64,000 nucleotides of DNA from Prochilodus magdalenae (taxonomy: Eukaryota; Chordata; Actinopteri; Characiformes; Prochilodontidae): contig JAMWET010005075.1 of assembly GCA_024036415.1 (NCBI GenBank), positions 40,001 through 104,000 on the forward strand, read 5' to 3'. A program made the position numbers and the translations under genes. Positions 10,989 to 23,394 of this stretch are shown piece by piece (positions within the stretch are counted from its first letter, which is position 1; each line of letters begins with the position of its first letter). The notes beneath the pieces were generated by a model that was not told the DNA's origin, did no database searches, and saw nothing but the letters and a program-made list of their open reading frames with translations.

Positions 10989-12130
10989 TAAGATTTTATG
11001 GAGTAATTCGTAATAGCATCTTCCCTCTGTAAGCCCATTTACAGCTAATTTCACTTTAGATAACCATGTATGATGCACACTTAGCTTTCCTATACTTAGC
11101 ACTCTAGACTTATATAAAAATACAGAAGCTGCCAAAGAGGTCATTACCAGCGTTATAGAGTAGGCAGTCTTCACTTACTGAACTGAGCTGGATAAGAGGA
11201 GAATAATGATGTGATGGTTTGTATGTTCATTAGAATAGCAGAATGATGATGAAACTACGGGGAAACATCGAATTCTTTTTTAGGGATTCTGGAAATTGTA
11301 CATCTTTTCTGAGTCATAAGGCTTAGCGTGTGAAGTGAACCCAGTCTCTCTGCCCTCTGCGTGCTCCTGTGCCCACAGTTTTATTGATCAGAATGAGACC
11401 TCTCCGGTTATTATTCCCAGAAAAAACAGACAGACACTCCGGCTTTGACTTAGCCTCACCTTCTTTGATCCACGCTACAGAAACGACTCTGTTTTTCCTA
11501 GAAACGATAGCAAAGCTTCTCCCTGTTCTCTCTGTTTCCCACTCAGTACAGAGCAGGATCGATGCACAGTTTTTCCAGCTGCTTAAACACATTTCGTTTA
11601 ACGGAGGGAGCTGTTTAAAGTTCACACATAAACTTCAAACTGCACACGTTTGATGATTTCATATTAGATGATGAAATCCTTCATAAAAGCAGCTGAACTT
11701 TCCAAGTGCTACTCCAGCTACAGTTATTGCGAAGGTGATGTGCAAGGAAAGTAAAGTTTTGGTTGGGAATTGTGTGAAATGTAAGTTTTATTATGTAAAT
11801 GCCCAAAAGCGTAACAAGTAAGATTTTGAGTTTAAAACATTCCTAAATGGTTTGCCAGGAAAAGTACAATGCTACATCCCTCGTACATTCATTACTCAGT
11901 CTGCCACTTGGTTTTCAATGGATTTAAGTTACATGGCTCCTCAGCTGCTTTCAGGTGCTGACATTTTAACGTTCTTTGCCTTCCTCCCCTTCACAACCAG
12001 TCTGATCCTGTTTCGTTGTCTTGGGAGTAGGCTCCATCTAGCAGGATCTGCAAGGATCTGAATGCTTCCAGACCTGGGCTCAGGATGGGACCTACTCCAA
12101 AGACTCTTAGAAGATTTTTTAGGAACTGTC
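10989..12130. other. Single-copy DNA, nothing recognised
   Basis: No repeat structure. Two overlapping ~95-100 codon frames on opposite strands near 11320-11650 lack family motifs and are probably chance. Confidence 0.45.
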
Positions 12131-12458
12131 ATCCTTCAGGGCAGTGGGTAGTGCAGTCATCTCACCACAAGAAGGGCCTGGTTTTGATCCCTGGGTGTGG
12201 TTTTGATCCCTACTTTCCGTGTCTGTGTGGGTTTCCTCCAAGTGCTACAGTTTCCTCCCACAGTCCAAGATATGCGGTCAGGTGAATTAGACATACTAAA
12301 TCGCATCTATTCGTGAGTGAATGTGTATGTCTGTCCGTCTGCCCTGGAATGGGTTAGTGGCATATCCAGGGTGTTTCCTACCTTCTACCCAATGAGCACT
12401 GGTATAGGCTCCAGCAACCCCTATGACTCAGATGGATTAAGCAGTTTATTAGAAGACT
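12131..12458 (+). mobile_element. tRNA-derived SINE (DANA/HE1-like), copy 2
   Basis: The words GGGCAGTGGGTAGTGCAGTC, GTGTCTGTGTGGGTTTCC, CCCACAGTCCAAGATATGC and ATAGGCTCCAGCA occur in the order expected for this SINE. A short internal duplication (GGTTTTGATCCCT twice, 12178 and 12198 region) lies at the B-box. The copy is well diverged. Confidence 0.8.
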
Positions 12459-14229
12459 TAGAAAGAGAGTGTAATTCTACAAATTGTACACTTTGTTGAG
12501 GATTAAAATATCGATTTCCATCACTTCTGCCTTTTGAGTCTTTCCAAAAGAACTAATATTATTAACAGAATGTGAAGACATAACAGTATGTCGGTATGTC
12601 AAATACATCTAAATATCATGTTACAGAGAGAGCTACTGATGTTGGCATCCTAACTAGCTAGCCATTGCCAGTCCTGTGTCAAGAGTAGTCTGAAGTCAAA
12701 TCAGTCCAACATACGAGGTCGATAAAGTAGAACCACTTGACAGTGTATCCCCTTCTATTGTCATGGGCTGCTCCCAGTTATATCACTTAAGAGCAGGTAA
12801 CCAATTAAAGGAATATGAAAAATAGCGATGGCTGAAGTTTTTGTACAGTACCATTATCACCACTACCATCTCTCGCTCTGGCAGGAAGCCATGTTCAGTG
12901 ATCTAAATAGAAGCAAAGCAAGAATTTGAACTGGTGTTGCTTTCCACTCCTGGCCTTCCAATAGGCGAATAAAGGAATGATGTTTAACAATGAACTCGCA
13001 AGATTTTTTCTAGACCAGCATTGTTGTTTTATTTATGCAACGCTTTATCCTTTCATCTGTTCATTCACTTGTCCGTTCATCAGCATATCTGTCTGTCCCT
13101 TCATTCACATATTGCTTCATCTATCCATACGTCTGCAGTCCATCCATTCGTATTGTCCAGTTAGTGTAATATACAAGCTAGATCATGATTTAACTTCGGT
13201 ATGAGTGGTCATTAGCCACGCCCACATCATTCTCAGTTTAGTTTGATTAGCATATTTTATTATTATGTCTATATTTTACAGTTTTAATTAATTCTGTGCT
13301 GAATGTTTAGTACAACTCTGACTTTTAGTATCATGCAACTATTATTATTTTACTTTAAGGGAGTTTGGAATATTGTTTGGAATATTTTCTACAAATCATA
13401 GTGTATAGTTTTTAATCATTTACTCAATAAATTATCAGCAACAGTGCGGAAGTAAATTCTCTGTGGAGAATTTTTTAGAAATTTGACAAAATATGTAATT
13501 TCATAAGGGTTTTTATTTTATTCTTTTGCATATTATTGTACAAGGAAAATAAGCCACAAAAAAGTTTCAGAATATTATTTTAGTGATGAAACACAATGAA
13601 AATCAATTTGCAAACATGCATTTACAATCTGCATATTCAGACTACAGCATTTTGGCTCCACACACTGGCACTGAAGTTGTAAGGAGTGTTTCAACCTGGA
13701 CTGCTTTTTGATTACAGCACAGTACAGGGCAGCCAATCAGAACCGAGATCATTTACATACATCAATAACAAGGGACAAAAAGATGTACTAAAATGCTCAT
13801 GTAAAAATCAAATAAGACTCTTTTTGGTACGTTAGGTTGGCCTCAAGACGAATAAAGGATACAGGCTTTTCCTGAGAAACTAAGAAACTAACATACAACT
13901 GTCTTTGAAGTCTGTAGAGGCATTGCAGGTTATTGTCAATACAATGGATGTAAATAGGCTGAGAAAAAACCCATCAGCCTCAGCAGCGCTTTAAAATGAT
14001 TGCACAGGCCCTCAGACTAATGCGGGGTAGCAGTGTGGAAAATGCCTCATGAGCTCTGTGGCATCCTTCCCGAGAGTGAGGCGACGTGCTACAGCCCACT
14101 GTGCGAGTGTCTCGTCTGAAGGCGCTGTTTGCGGATAAAGGAACAGAGGTGTTGCTACGGGGGGAGGAGGGGTTTGATAAATGAGTATCGCACTTTTCAC
14201 TCTCACCCTATCCACGGTGGATAACCTGT
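12459..14229. other. Single-copy DNA with CATTCATC-type low complexity
   Basis: 13020-13160 is rich in CATTCA/CATCCATT words (simple-sequence drift). 13200-13600 is AT-rich. No gene or mobile element was recognised. The 140-codon minus frame at 14012-14434 runs across a poly(A) tract and a (GT)n and is not protein-like. Confidence 0.45.
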
Positions 14230-14431
14230 AAAAAAAAAAAAAAAAGAAAAACATGCCCCCACAATCAGGACACACCCCTTCACGCACAAGCACACGGGCG
14301 TGCCGACGCGCATAATTACACACAAACACATGAGTACTAATGAAGATGAATCCTCTGTCTGAAAGTGTACTCAGTGACGTGGCTCCTACAGATAGGGAGA
14401 ATTTGTAAAGCATGGCGTCTGTTGGTGCAAC

Positions 14432-14433
<2 letters not shown>

Positions 14434-14480
<47 letters not shown>
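14434..14480. repeat. (GT)n microsatellite
   Basis: About 23 uninterrupted GT units. Confidence 0.97.
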
Positions 14481-14481
<1 letters not shown>

Positions 14482-15660
14482 TAGACTTCAGACCTCAGGA
14501 AGCTGTGTGTAATTGTTTTTCACTTTGTCATTGTAAAGCCATAAAGAGAAAAGCGGATCATGAGGATGAGTCTGCCTGCACCAAAGCTCCCTTCATGGTG
14601 CTGAATGCGGTATGACTGCCAGCCATGCTTCTGTCCCAGCAGAGCTGCCCAATATAGCACCTGTCTGAAATACCGGTTGGCCAGTGATGCTGATGCTGAG
14701 ATCCGGAGCATCAATTAGTGGCGTGAGGATAAGATAGATGGCTAGCAATATGCGCATCCTGAAATGCAGACTGATTACGCAGCTTACGCTTGTTGCTAGC
14801 TGGTTGATAAGACGTTGCTTAAAATGAATAGGAGTCTAAAGGAAAGGGGGATGAATAAACAGCTCGTAGAGGAATGTGGGTAGACACTGTTTGGTGGCTG
14901 CTGGTTAAAGGAACCATTAGCGTTGAAATCAGGTTGGAAATTAATGGTGGGACAAATTCATCATTAAAAACATAATTTTTTGTTGGATCAAAAAGCTCTA
15001 TGCAAGCACAACATTGCAGATCCAACCACACATTCTGGAGATCAAACTGTTTGGAAATACAGATAATATGGGACTCTTAACAACCATGCATGAGTTAGAT
15101 CACTGTCCCCATCAGATGAACAGTGAAAACCTTACACTATGAGAAGACAACTCAGTGCTATGAGTCTGCTATTATCAGGGAAAAACGCAAATACACAACA
15201 AAAGACCAATTGCAAATCTAAGAAAGAAGCTGGACTGGTCACCCTGGAGCCCAGACCTCACTATCACTTTGAATTTGAGTAACAGAACCCTGCTTCTAGG
15301 ATGGCTTAGTTATTGAAAACGCATCCCTGCGGATTTCTCACTTTCGTACTAAAAGTGTAACATCTGGACACACTAAATACTGAAACATAGATATATTGTG
15401 ATGCTCTGCCAGTGGCTGTACTGCCATAGAGGCTCATGGGAGATGTGTGCTGGGGAAGGAGGAGCAGCGTGGCAAGGAGGCATCTGTGAGAATGTTTGGA
15501 TGGTGGTCAAAGAGAATCTGCTCCACTTCGTCTTAGGGCATTGCCACAAGGACCAGTTTTCAGACCATCGCAGCCGAGGCATGGAGAGCCACCGCATGTG
15601 GGGAGTAGGACACAGTGCTACTGCGGTAGAGGACATAGCTCTATGGCATCTGTAGAGCAT

Positions 15661-15775
15661 TAAGGTCCATCGTTGCTTACACCACATGCGTGGCCAAGGG
15701 TGAAACTTTAATCATTCACATGTCTCAAAATGTCAAACCCACCCACCAAGTTTCATTCCTGTCGATGGTCAGTGC
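15661..15775 (-). mobile_element. Tc1-like fragment (family B, copy 4)
   Basis: The segment CACATGTCTCAAAATGTCAA followed by ACCCACCCACCAAGT matches the same stretch of copy 3 at 10900-10950 and, inverted, copy 8 at 47.47 kb. No terminus is retained. The adjacent 15400-15660 (overlapping ~85-104 codon frames) is not recognisable. Confidence 0.55.
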
Positions 15776-15949
15776 TGATAAAAGGCTTATGTATGGGTGA
15801 TATAGCCTTATGAATGCTGCAATTCAGGAAAGCGTTAGTGCGAATGATGAAGCTTCCTCTATTAGAGAAACTTTCTAAACACACTAAACTCATCTCCACA
15901 AGTGTCCTCATTAAATGCAGGAGTTTGCATATATTGACCAGAGATGGCT

Positions 15950-16870
15950 TAAATTTAATTAGTAAATGATAAGCAGGCTTTTCTTGTTAACGGGGGTTCA
16001 ATCTTTTAATTATGAGAGATGTTCTGACATTTATTATTTTATTGGCAACTATGTCCTTCTCTTCCAATTAAAATCAGTGTGGAACACTGGAACCCAGGCT
16101 TGTGGATGGCTAATTGACTCGGGCTGATCAGCGTTCTGCTTTTAATCGGTGTGATGGAGAGGATTAATTAAAGTCTGATAGCTGGATGATTAAATCTCGT
16201 TAGCACCCCACCAAGCTCAGGTGCACCTGCTTCTCTTCCGGTGCTCGAATCCACTGCTTAAGGACGCGGTGTGCTCTCATTAAGCACTGCTACACTACAC
16301 TTAGACAGATCCATCATAGATGCTTCCTTATGAAGTTTCTCATTACTGTAAAGGAATGATGTCATCTTTACGTCCCATAGTAAACACTTAGATATGTTTC
16401 TCTTGAGATGATTGGGATTCTGATGATGATGATCATCATGGCAGTGGTAATGATATTTGCATAAATACTCCTCTTCATGTAATTATATCTGCACAGGCTT
16501 ATATAAGTTTTTACCTGGCAGCCTCTTTTTTCTTCATTTGGCGGCTGACACGGGCTAAGGAAGTGGGAGATGACGGGTATTTCCTTGGTTAATTTCGCTG
16601 CACATTTTCTCAGAGTGGAACGCTAAATTGCACCACCACACTGCTCTCAGCCAGAGCCAAATGAGAAAGAATGGCTTCCCTGATAGCTATATTATTAACT
16701 ACTGCGCTTAGGATGGTTAAAATGTATTAGGCCATCTGTTATAGAGCCATTCAGCTCCCCAGTGCAAACAGTGAAGTCAGAGAAACGGTATTAATTTGAA
16801 TCATAAATCTCACTCTCATTCACTCAATCAAGTAATAAGAACTGGAGAGCAGAGCAGAACTTTCCATTAA
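15950..16870. promoter_or_regulatory. Candidate conserved non-coding block with ATTA/TAATTA motifs
   Basis: Single-copy DNA containing many homeodomain-type cores (TTAATTATG, GGATTAATTAAAG, CTAATTGAC), evenly mixed composition and no transposon signature. It borders the long GA minisatellite. Regulatory function is inferred from texture only. Confidence 0.25.
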
Positions 16871-16879
16871 AGTGCTGCT

Positions 16880-19480
16880 ATAAAAAGGAGGGAGAGGGAG
16901 AGAAGGAGGGAGAGGCAGGCAGACTGAGAGAGAGAAAGAGTGAAGAGGGGATCAGTGAGAAAAGAGCGAGAGAGAAAGAGAGACGGCGAGAGTGAGACAG
17001 AAGGAGAGAGAAAGTAGAGAAAGACAGAGAGAGAAAGATGAGAAAAAGAGACAGAGTGATGAAATAAGAAAAGGTGAGAGAGAAACTGGTGCATACAAAG
17101 ACGCATGGACAGAGAAAAGGGAGAGACAGAAAGAAAAAGAACCATACAGGCAGAGGGAGAGAGCAAGAAGGAGAGAGATACAGAGAGAGAAACAGACAGT
17201 CAAAGGGAGATGGGAAGAGAAAAACAGACAAGCAGAAAGAGGAGAGAGAGGGAGGTAAAGAGAGGGGAGAGAGACAGGCAGAAAGAGGAGAGAGAGGGTG
17301 GCAGAGAGAGGGGAGAGAGACAGGCAGAGAGAGGGGAAAGACAAGCAGAGAGAGGGGAGAGAAAGAGGCAGAGAGAGATGAGACAGACAGGCAGAGAGAG
17401 GGCAAAGACAGGCAGAGAAAGGAGAGAGACAGGCAGAGAAAGGAGAGAGACAGGCAGAGAAAGGAGAGAGACAGGCAGAGAGAGGAGAGAGACAGGCAGA
17501 GAGAGGAGAAAGACAGGCAGAGAGAGGAGAGAAACCGGCAGAGAGAGAGGAGAGAGACAGGCAGAGAGAGGAGAGAAACCGGCAGAGAGAGATGAGACAG
17601 ACAGGCAGAGAGAGGGCAAAGACAGGCAGAGAAAGGAGACAGACAGGCAGAGAGAGATGAGACAGACAGGCAGAGAGAGGAGAGAAACCGGGAGAGAGAG
17701 GGGAGAGAGACAGGCAGAGAGAGGAGAGAGACAGGCAGAGAGAGAAGAGAGACAGGCAGAGAAAGGAGAGAGACAGGCAGAGAGAGGAGAGAGACAGGCA
17801 GAGAGAGGAGAGAGACAGGCAGAGAGAGGAGAGAGACAGGCAGAGAGAGGAGAGAGACAGGCAGAGAGAGGAGAAAGACAGGCAGAGAGAGGAGAGAGAC
17901 AGGCAGAGAGAGGAGAGAGACAGGCAGAGAGAGGAGAGAGACAGGCAGAGAGAGGAGAGAGACAGGCAGAGAGAGGAGAGAGACAGGCAGAGAGAGGAGA
18001 AAGACAGGCAGAGAGAGGAGAGAGACAGGCAGAGAGAGGAGAGAGACAGGCAGAGAGAGAAGAGAGACAGGCAGAGAGATGAGAGAGACAGGCAGAGAGA
18101 GGAGAGAGACAGGCAGAGAGAGGAGAAAGACATGCAGAGAGAGGAGAGAGACAGGCAGAGAGAGGAGAAAGACAGGCAAAGAGAGGAGAGAGACAGGCAG
18201 AGAGTGGAGAGAAACCGGCAGAGAGAGATGAGACAGACAGGCAGAGAGAGGAGAGAAACCGGCAGAGAGAGGGGAGACAGACAGGCAGAGAGAGGAGAGA
18301 AACCGGCAGAGAGAGGAGAGAAACAGGCAGAGAGAGGGGAGAGAGACAGGCAGAGAGAAGAGAGGGACAGGCAGAGAGAAGAGACAGACAGGCAGAGAGA
18401 GGAGAAAGACAGGCAGAGAGATGAGACAGACAGGCAGAGAGAGGAGAGAGACAGGCAGAGAGAGAGGAGAGAGACAGGCAGAGAGAGGAGAGAGACAGGC
18501 AGAGAGAGAGGAGAGAGACAGGCAGAGAGAGAGGAGAGAGACAGGCAGAGAGAGGAGAGAGACAGGCAGAGAGAGAGGAGAGAGACAGGCAGAGAGAGGA
18601 GAGAGACAGGCAGAGAGAGAGGAGAGAGACAGGCAGAGAGAGAGGAGAGAGACAGGCAGAGAGAGAGGAGAGAGACAGGCAGAGAGAGAGGAGAGAGACA
18701 GGCAGAGAGAGGAGAGAGACAGGCAGAGAGAGGAGAGGGACAGGCAGAGAGAAGAGACAGACAGGCAGAGAGAGGAGAAAGACAGGCAGAGAGAGGGGAG
18801 AGAGACGGGCAGAGAGAGGAGAGGGACAGGCAGAGAGAGGAGAGGGACAGGCAGAGAGAGGAGAGGGACAGGCAGAGAGAGAAGAGGGACAGGCAGAGAG
18901 AGGAGAGGGACAGGCAGAGAGATGAGACAGACAGGCAGAGAGAGGAGAAAGACAGGCAGAGAGAGATGAGAGACAGGCAGAGAGAAGAGAGAGAGGGAGG
19001 CAGAGAGAGGAGAGAGACAGGTAGAGAGAGGGTAGAGAGAGACTGGCAGAGAGAGGAGAGAGACAGGCAGAGAGAGATGAGACAGACAGGCAGAGAGAAG
19101 AGAGAGACAGAGAGAGAGGGGAGAGAGACAGGCAGAGAGAGATGAGACAGACAGGCAGAGAGAAGACAGAGAGGGAGGCAGAGAGAGATGAGACAGACAG
19201 GCAGAGAGAGAGAGAGAGGAGAGACAGGCAGAGAGAGATGCGCAGAGAGAGAGAGGGGAGAGATAGGCAAAGAGAGGGGAGAGATAGGCGGAGAGAGGGG
19301 AGAGAGACAAGCAGAGAGAGGGGGAGAGAGAGAAAGGGACATATAGGCAGACAGAAAGAGAGAAAATAAATGGCAGACATACAGGCAGAAAAAGAGGGAG
19401 ACGGAGAGGGAAAGTAGAGGGAGAAAGAAACAGACATTCAGAGAGGGAGCGAGAAGGGGAGAGAGAGATGTATCCCTCAC
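16880..19480. repeat. 2.6-kb purine-rich 21-bp minisatellite
   Basis: About 120 head-to-tail units of GACAGGCAGAGA followed by GAGGAGAGA (21 bases), with variants such as an extra GA, GAGATGAGACA, AAACCGG and GAGGGACAGG. The edges decay into plain GA-rich sequence (16.88-17.2 kb and 19.3-19.48 kb). The plus strand is almost entirely purine apart from the CAGGC core. Because the unit is divisible by three and lacks stops, very long frames appear on both strands (repeats of GERQAER-type on plus, LSACLSP-type on minus). These are not genes. Related neighbouring variants suggest growth by slippage or unequal exchange. Confidence 0.98.
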
Positions 19481-20122
19481 TGGAAATAATTCAGTTACGT
19501 GTTCCTGTTTTGCATGTAGTTATTGGCTTCTTTGTTCTTTTTCCCGTTTGAGGATTTGGAAGCATTTGCTATTTCTGTCTGCAGGAAACAAAGCCTGAAT
19601 ATAAAACAGTCTTAAACCTACTCCAACTCGTCTGTGTACTGATTACCACACTGCTCCTTCCTCCGCAGGAAACCGGCTGTACAGCAAATAAATAATTAGC
19701 AGCTTAGAAATGTCCATTAACAAGCTTAACGAGGTTTAACAAGCATCGCTGTGCCTGATTTCCACCATGCCATGTTTGCAGACTGTTCTGCTGGCAAATT
19801 GTTTGCGTTCTCTGACTGGAGGCACTCCAAGCCCTGACAAAAATAGAACGTTATTGAAAAATTAATAGAAAGAGGAAAGTGAAGTGTAATGGTCCCTCTG
19901 GTTGAATGTATAGCTTGGCTTTGTAACATCTCCCTGAGCAGTAAAGCTGGAGACCAGCCCGGACCCCGAGGCTCAGTGTTTGTGCCAGTGCTGAGCAGCA
20001 TGGGTGGGTAAAAGTTTAAACAGTGTTGTTGTGATTAATATGCAGCAGCATTTATCTCTAAGTGTTTTCGGTGGCTCAGTGTAAATTACTTTGTCCTCAG
20101 AAGAGATCAGTGGCAAACCGTG
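19481..20122. promoter_or_regulatory. Candidate conserved non-coding block
   Basis: Single-copy, balanced composition, with AT-rich factor-like cores (AAATAATTAGCAGC, GAAAAATTAATAG). No repeat or coding signal was seen. A function is only suspected. Confidence 0.22.
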
Positions 20123-20322
20123 ATGATTACAGATAGGCCTTTTCAGACCAAGTTCAGATCATACAGGCATCTCCACAGACACCCATGGAAACCTCCGTCC
20201 TTGAGTTTATACCTAAATGTATTAAATAAATAAGTATTATTATATTAATCATATGTTTTCATGGCTTTCCTGAAGTCATAGCATCTTATACATAAACAAG
20301 GACTACAGGCCTGGACCATTAA

Positions 20323-20735
20323 TGTTACATCTCTGTCTGTCTATCTGTCTGCCTGTCCCTGTTCGTGTCTCACAACGCCCCCTCTGGTTACTTTGTCTTA
20401 GCACAGCTCTTCCTGCTTCCCCTAGCTCCGCCCACTCCCACACCTGAGACCTATCTGTTACCCATTAGGCCGTGTATTTAGACCCCTTTGTTTGCCCTGT
20501 CTGTTTGTGAAGTCTCTGTGTTCTTCACCCTGTGTTAGTTTGGTCTGTTGTATGTTTATGATTTCTAAGCTGTTGTCCCGGTGTTAGTTCTAAACCTGTT
20601 TTGCTTCTGTTATCCGTTTGTTTAAGTTATGGATATGTCTTTACTCGTACCTTCCTGTGTGTTGACCCCTGTTACCCGGACTCATTCCAATAAATCCACT
20701 TTGCACTTGCATCCCGCCTCAACCCAATCGTTACA
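20323..20735 (+). mobile_element. Solo LTR of an LTR retrotransposon
   Basis: A 413-bp segment starts TGTTAC and ends GTTACA (TG...CA termini). It is flanked by a perfect 5-bp duplication ATTAA at 20318-20322 and 20736-20740. It contains a TATTTAGACC promoter-like word near 20475 and an AATAAA polyadenylation signal at about 20688. No internal gag-pol region is adjacent, so the element is a recombined single LTR. Composition resembles Gypsy-type LTRs of fish. The superfamily assignment is an inference. Confidence 0.82.
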
Positions 20736-21159
20736 ATTAAGGTCTTGAAAGCATTCTGAACTATTTCATTAGGAATTGTATATAGGCCTCAGGTAGCTGA
20801 CGCAGTTGTCTTTACTCTTCTTCCTACCAAGAGAAGGTTTCTACTTGGGTGGAAATCTGCCATGTCACCTTCACATGCTCTATGGTTGATAGATGTCAAC
20901 TTTTACCTGACCTTGGTAAAGATTAAATTAAATCTAAGAGGAACTAAAGACACTAATCTCTCAAACAGTTAGTACAGTGGAGTAGTGTAATATCTATCTA
21001 GCTAATTATTTATTTAATTAACAATTGTATTTATCTGTTTATTTTTTTGTTATATGTATTGGCTATTAAAATTATTTAATGTATTTATTGAATTATTTAT
21101 ATAATATTTATTTAATAATGGATTTTCATTATTTGTTTATTTATTTTTATTTATCTAGT

Positions 21160-21160
<1 letters not shown>

Positions 21161-21195
<35 letters not shown>

Positions 21196-21202
21196 ACTAG
21201 AT

Positions 21203-21279
<77 letters not shown>
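21161..21279. repeat. (TA)n microsatellite with an A-tract and inverted arms
   Basis: Two TA tracts are separated by CTAGATAAAAAAA and an A run, while CTAGTTATAT occurs on the left side. The tract can fold on itself. Confidence 0.95.
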
Positions 21280-21280
21280 T

Positions 21281-21540
21281 AATCTCATTGCTGTCCAAAG
21301 AAAAACAAGTATCTCCAAAACGGCAACTTTACAGGAGAGGCCAAAAACCTCATTCAATTTTCAATTTTCAAAAGTCAATGGAACCAGACGTCTTACCAAG
21401 CACTTTTGGGCCATTTCAATTGGTCCATTCATCATGCAAATCTCACAAAGTGTAAACAGGAGCTACAGTTTTCAAATGATGCATAAAAGCCAAAATGGAC
21501 AAAAATGGAGAAACATGTTTTTCACTGGACAGCGACGATA
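21281..21540 (-). mobile_element. MITE with CGTCGCTGTCC ends (family D, copy 1)
   Basis: The left end (ATTGCTGTCCAAAGAAAAAC) and right end (GTTTTTCACTGGACAGCGAC) are complementary. The interior matches the copies at 49.0 and 49.85 kb in reverse orientation (shared words GAGGCCAAAAACCTCATTC and TCAATGGAACCAGACGTCTT). It is about 260 bp with no coding capacity, and sits between TA tracts. Confidence 0.85.
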
Positions 21541-21569
21541 TATATATATATATATATCTTGGTGTTAAT

Positions 21570-21740
21570 AACGGTTTGTTGTCATGTATCACACGTCCAA
21601 AAGACCTGGTATCATGCCACCTCTAACCCTACCGCAAAATCTGCAGGAACTGTGTGAGAACATCCAAGATGCATGGGATAGATTATCACAGGACACCCTT
21701 AAAAAGCTCTACAACTCCATCACGAGACATCTGCATGTTG
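21570..21740 (+). mobile_element. Tc1-like C-terminal transposase fragment (family B, copy 6)
   Basis: The plus-strand frame reads RPGIMPPLTLPQNLQELCEN, then a LSQDTLKKLYNS motif, which is the end of the family B transposase. It has no termini and is immediately downstream of a family D MITE. Confidence 0.7.
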
Positions 21741-22600
21741 TATTTGCATATATACTATGCATACCTTCAAGAATTCCACCAAACACAACTTGTTGATTGC
21801 CTCCTTTATGGATGAAAACAGTGAAAACGTACCTATTGAAAGAGAGTCTTACATTCCTCTGCCGATTGGTAGAGATACCACTATCAGGTTGAGGTAAGTT
21901 CAACACTTTCTTCAGTAAGATTTAGTGACTCAAAATGTGTCTTACCAAAAAGTTGAGCAGAACGTTAAAGGGTTAAAGTGAATGGATCTCACTCTGAAAG
22001 CCATGACCGTGCTCTAAAACTTCAGTTTAAATGGGATGTTTCACAACGTTCTATAACACTTCTCCAACCATCATCGGGAGGAGAACCCAACGGTCAATTT
22101 GTGGCGAGTGACCTTTATATGCCACTTCATATAGATGTAGTAATGCTGTATGTAAGAAGTGATGGAAACTTGCATGGACGTCTGTGTACGTGCAGGTTTG
22201 CGTGTGTGTATGGGAGGGTCAGTGTTGATCAATGCAAGTAATATTTCTGCATAATTAATTTTAGCTTGTGTACAATTGGATTAGAGAATAGCAATGCTTG
22301 TTTGAGTGGCTGCATTGATTCAGAGCTGCAGGAGATACATGAGTTTCATAATCCATAATATCCAATTATACACACACACACACGCAAAAACACTCAGGGC
22401 TCAGGCAGAGATCACCTCTACGCTCCAGCTGCCTCGAGGCTCAGCCAAACCCTGCTCAACCCTGACTGAAGGGTCATTGTACTGTGCGTACGTGTGTGTC
22501 TAGATCAATCACTTCAATTACCTCCACAGTTGTCTAACCGTTCTGAGAATAGCTCAGCGGATTTCCAGCCTAATGCATTATTTCTACATGCCGTAGCCGC
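21741..22600. other. Single-copy DNA with a short (CA)n
   Basis: A CA run lies at about 22369-22384. No element or gene was recognised. An 87-codon plus frame (21978-22241) has no motif. Confidence 0.45.
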
Positions 22601-23187
22601 CTTAAAGGGGAAGCCCACCAATTTTGCAGCCTTTAAATGCAGACACCGTCCCCTTTATTAGAGGAACCTACCATTTAGATCCACAATGCAGGTGTGTAGT
22701 TAGTGATGGTTCACAATTTGTGTTAGCCATCCTCTAGCCCTTTATTAGCGTTGGGTCAATGGCAATCAATGGGGTCTGATTATAGAGGCAGAGGAGTTGC
22801 TAAAAGACATTGTGCGTTAGATCGCCTGTACTCTCTACACCTATCAGATGGACATTCAGAACTGTGCTAAAGCCACAGGCCGCCCTTTCATTTATTTCAT
22901 ATCCAGTCAAAGCGGTCATGAAGTAGAAGTTTCAGGAGCCATTTCTGAAGATGACTGAACACTATGGTTTTGAAAGGATGCGTGGCTGTCAAAAAGAAGG
23001 AAACTGCTGGTGTTTTCACAATTACAGACTGACCAACCTACAGCTCGTACTAGAGGCCTGCAGAGGAATGGTTTCTTAATCCAACTCCCACTGGAATTTA
23101 CCCAGTTCCTGCCAAAAATGGTTCCTGTCCACAGTCACTCACAAGAGTATATGGCACCCAATATGCAACATACTCTATTTACAAATT

Positions 23188-23272
23188 CACTACCGGTCAA
23201 CAGTTTAGACACACACAACTAAATGGATGTGTTTGGTAATGTTAAAGACTCTACAGGCTTACACTTAACCGT
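23188..23272 (+). mobile_element. Mariner-like element end (family H, copy 2)
   Basis: CACTACCGGTCAACAGTTTA followed by ACTAAATGGATGTG and CTCTACAGGCTTACACTTAA matches the reverse complement of the right end of copy 1 at 864. Only one end is present. Confidence 0.7.
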
Positions 23273-23394
23273 TCCAGCATATACTTCACATCACATACAC
23301 TCTCGATGTATCACAATATTATATTTTCTCTAATATAAATACTATTTTTATTATAAATGCTGAGTTATTGCTTTCTCTATATCCACCTCTTATA

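Noticed and set aside
15373..15687. Overlapping 85- and 104-codon frames on opposite strands as a gene
   Set aside because: No motif, opposite-strand overlap, and the 3' part is a family B relic.
16878..19480. Very long open frames (up to 842 codons minus, 337 codons plus) as protein genes
   Set aside because: They are translations of a stop-free 21-bp minisatellite, present in several frames of both strands, with no start context or domain.
16880..19480. A CRISPR-like array
   Set aside because: Units are contiguous with no unique spacers, and the genome is eukaryotic.
20323..20735. An endogenous retrovirus
   Set aside because: Only a single LTR is present. No gag, pol or env frame is adjacent anywhere in the window.
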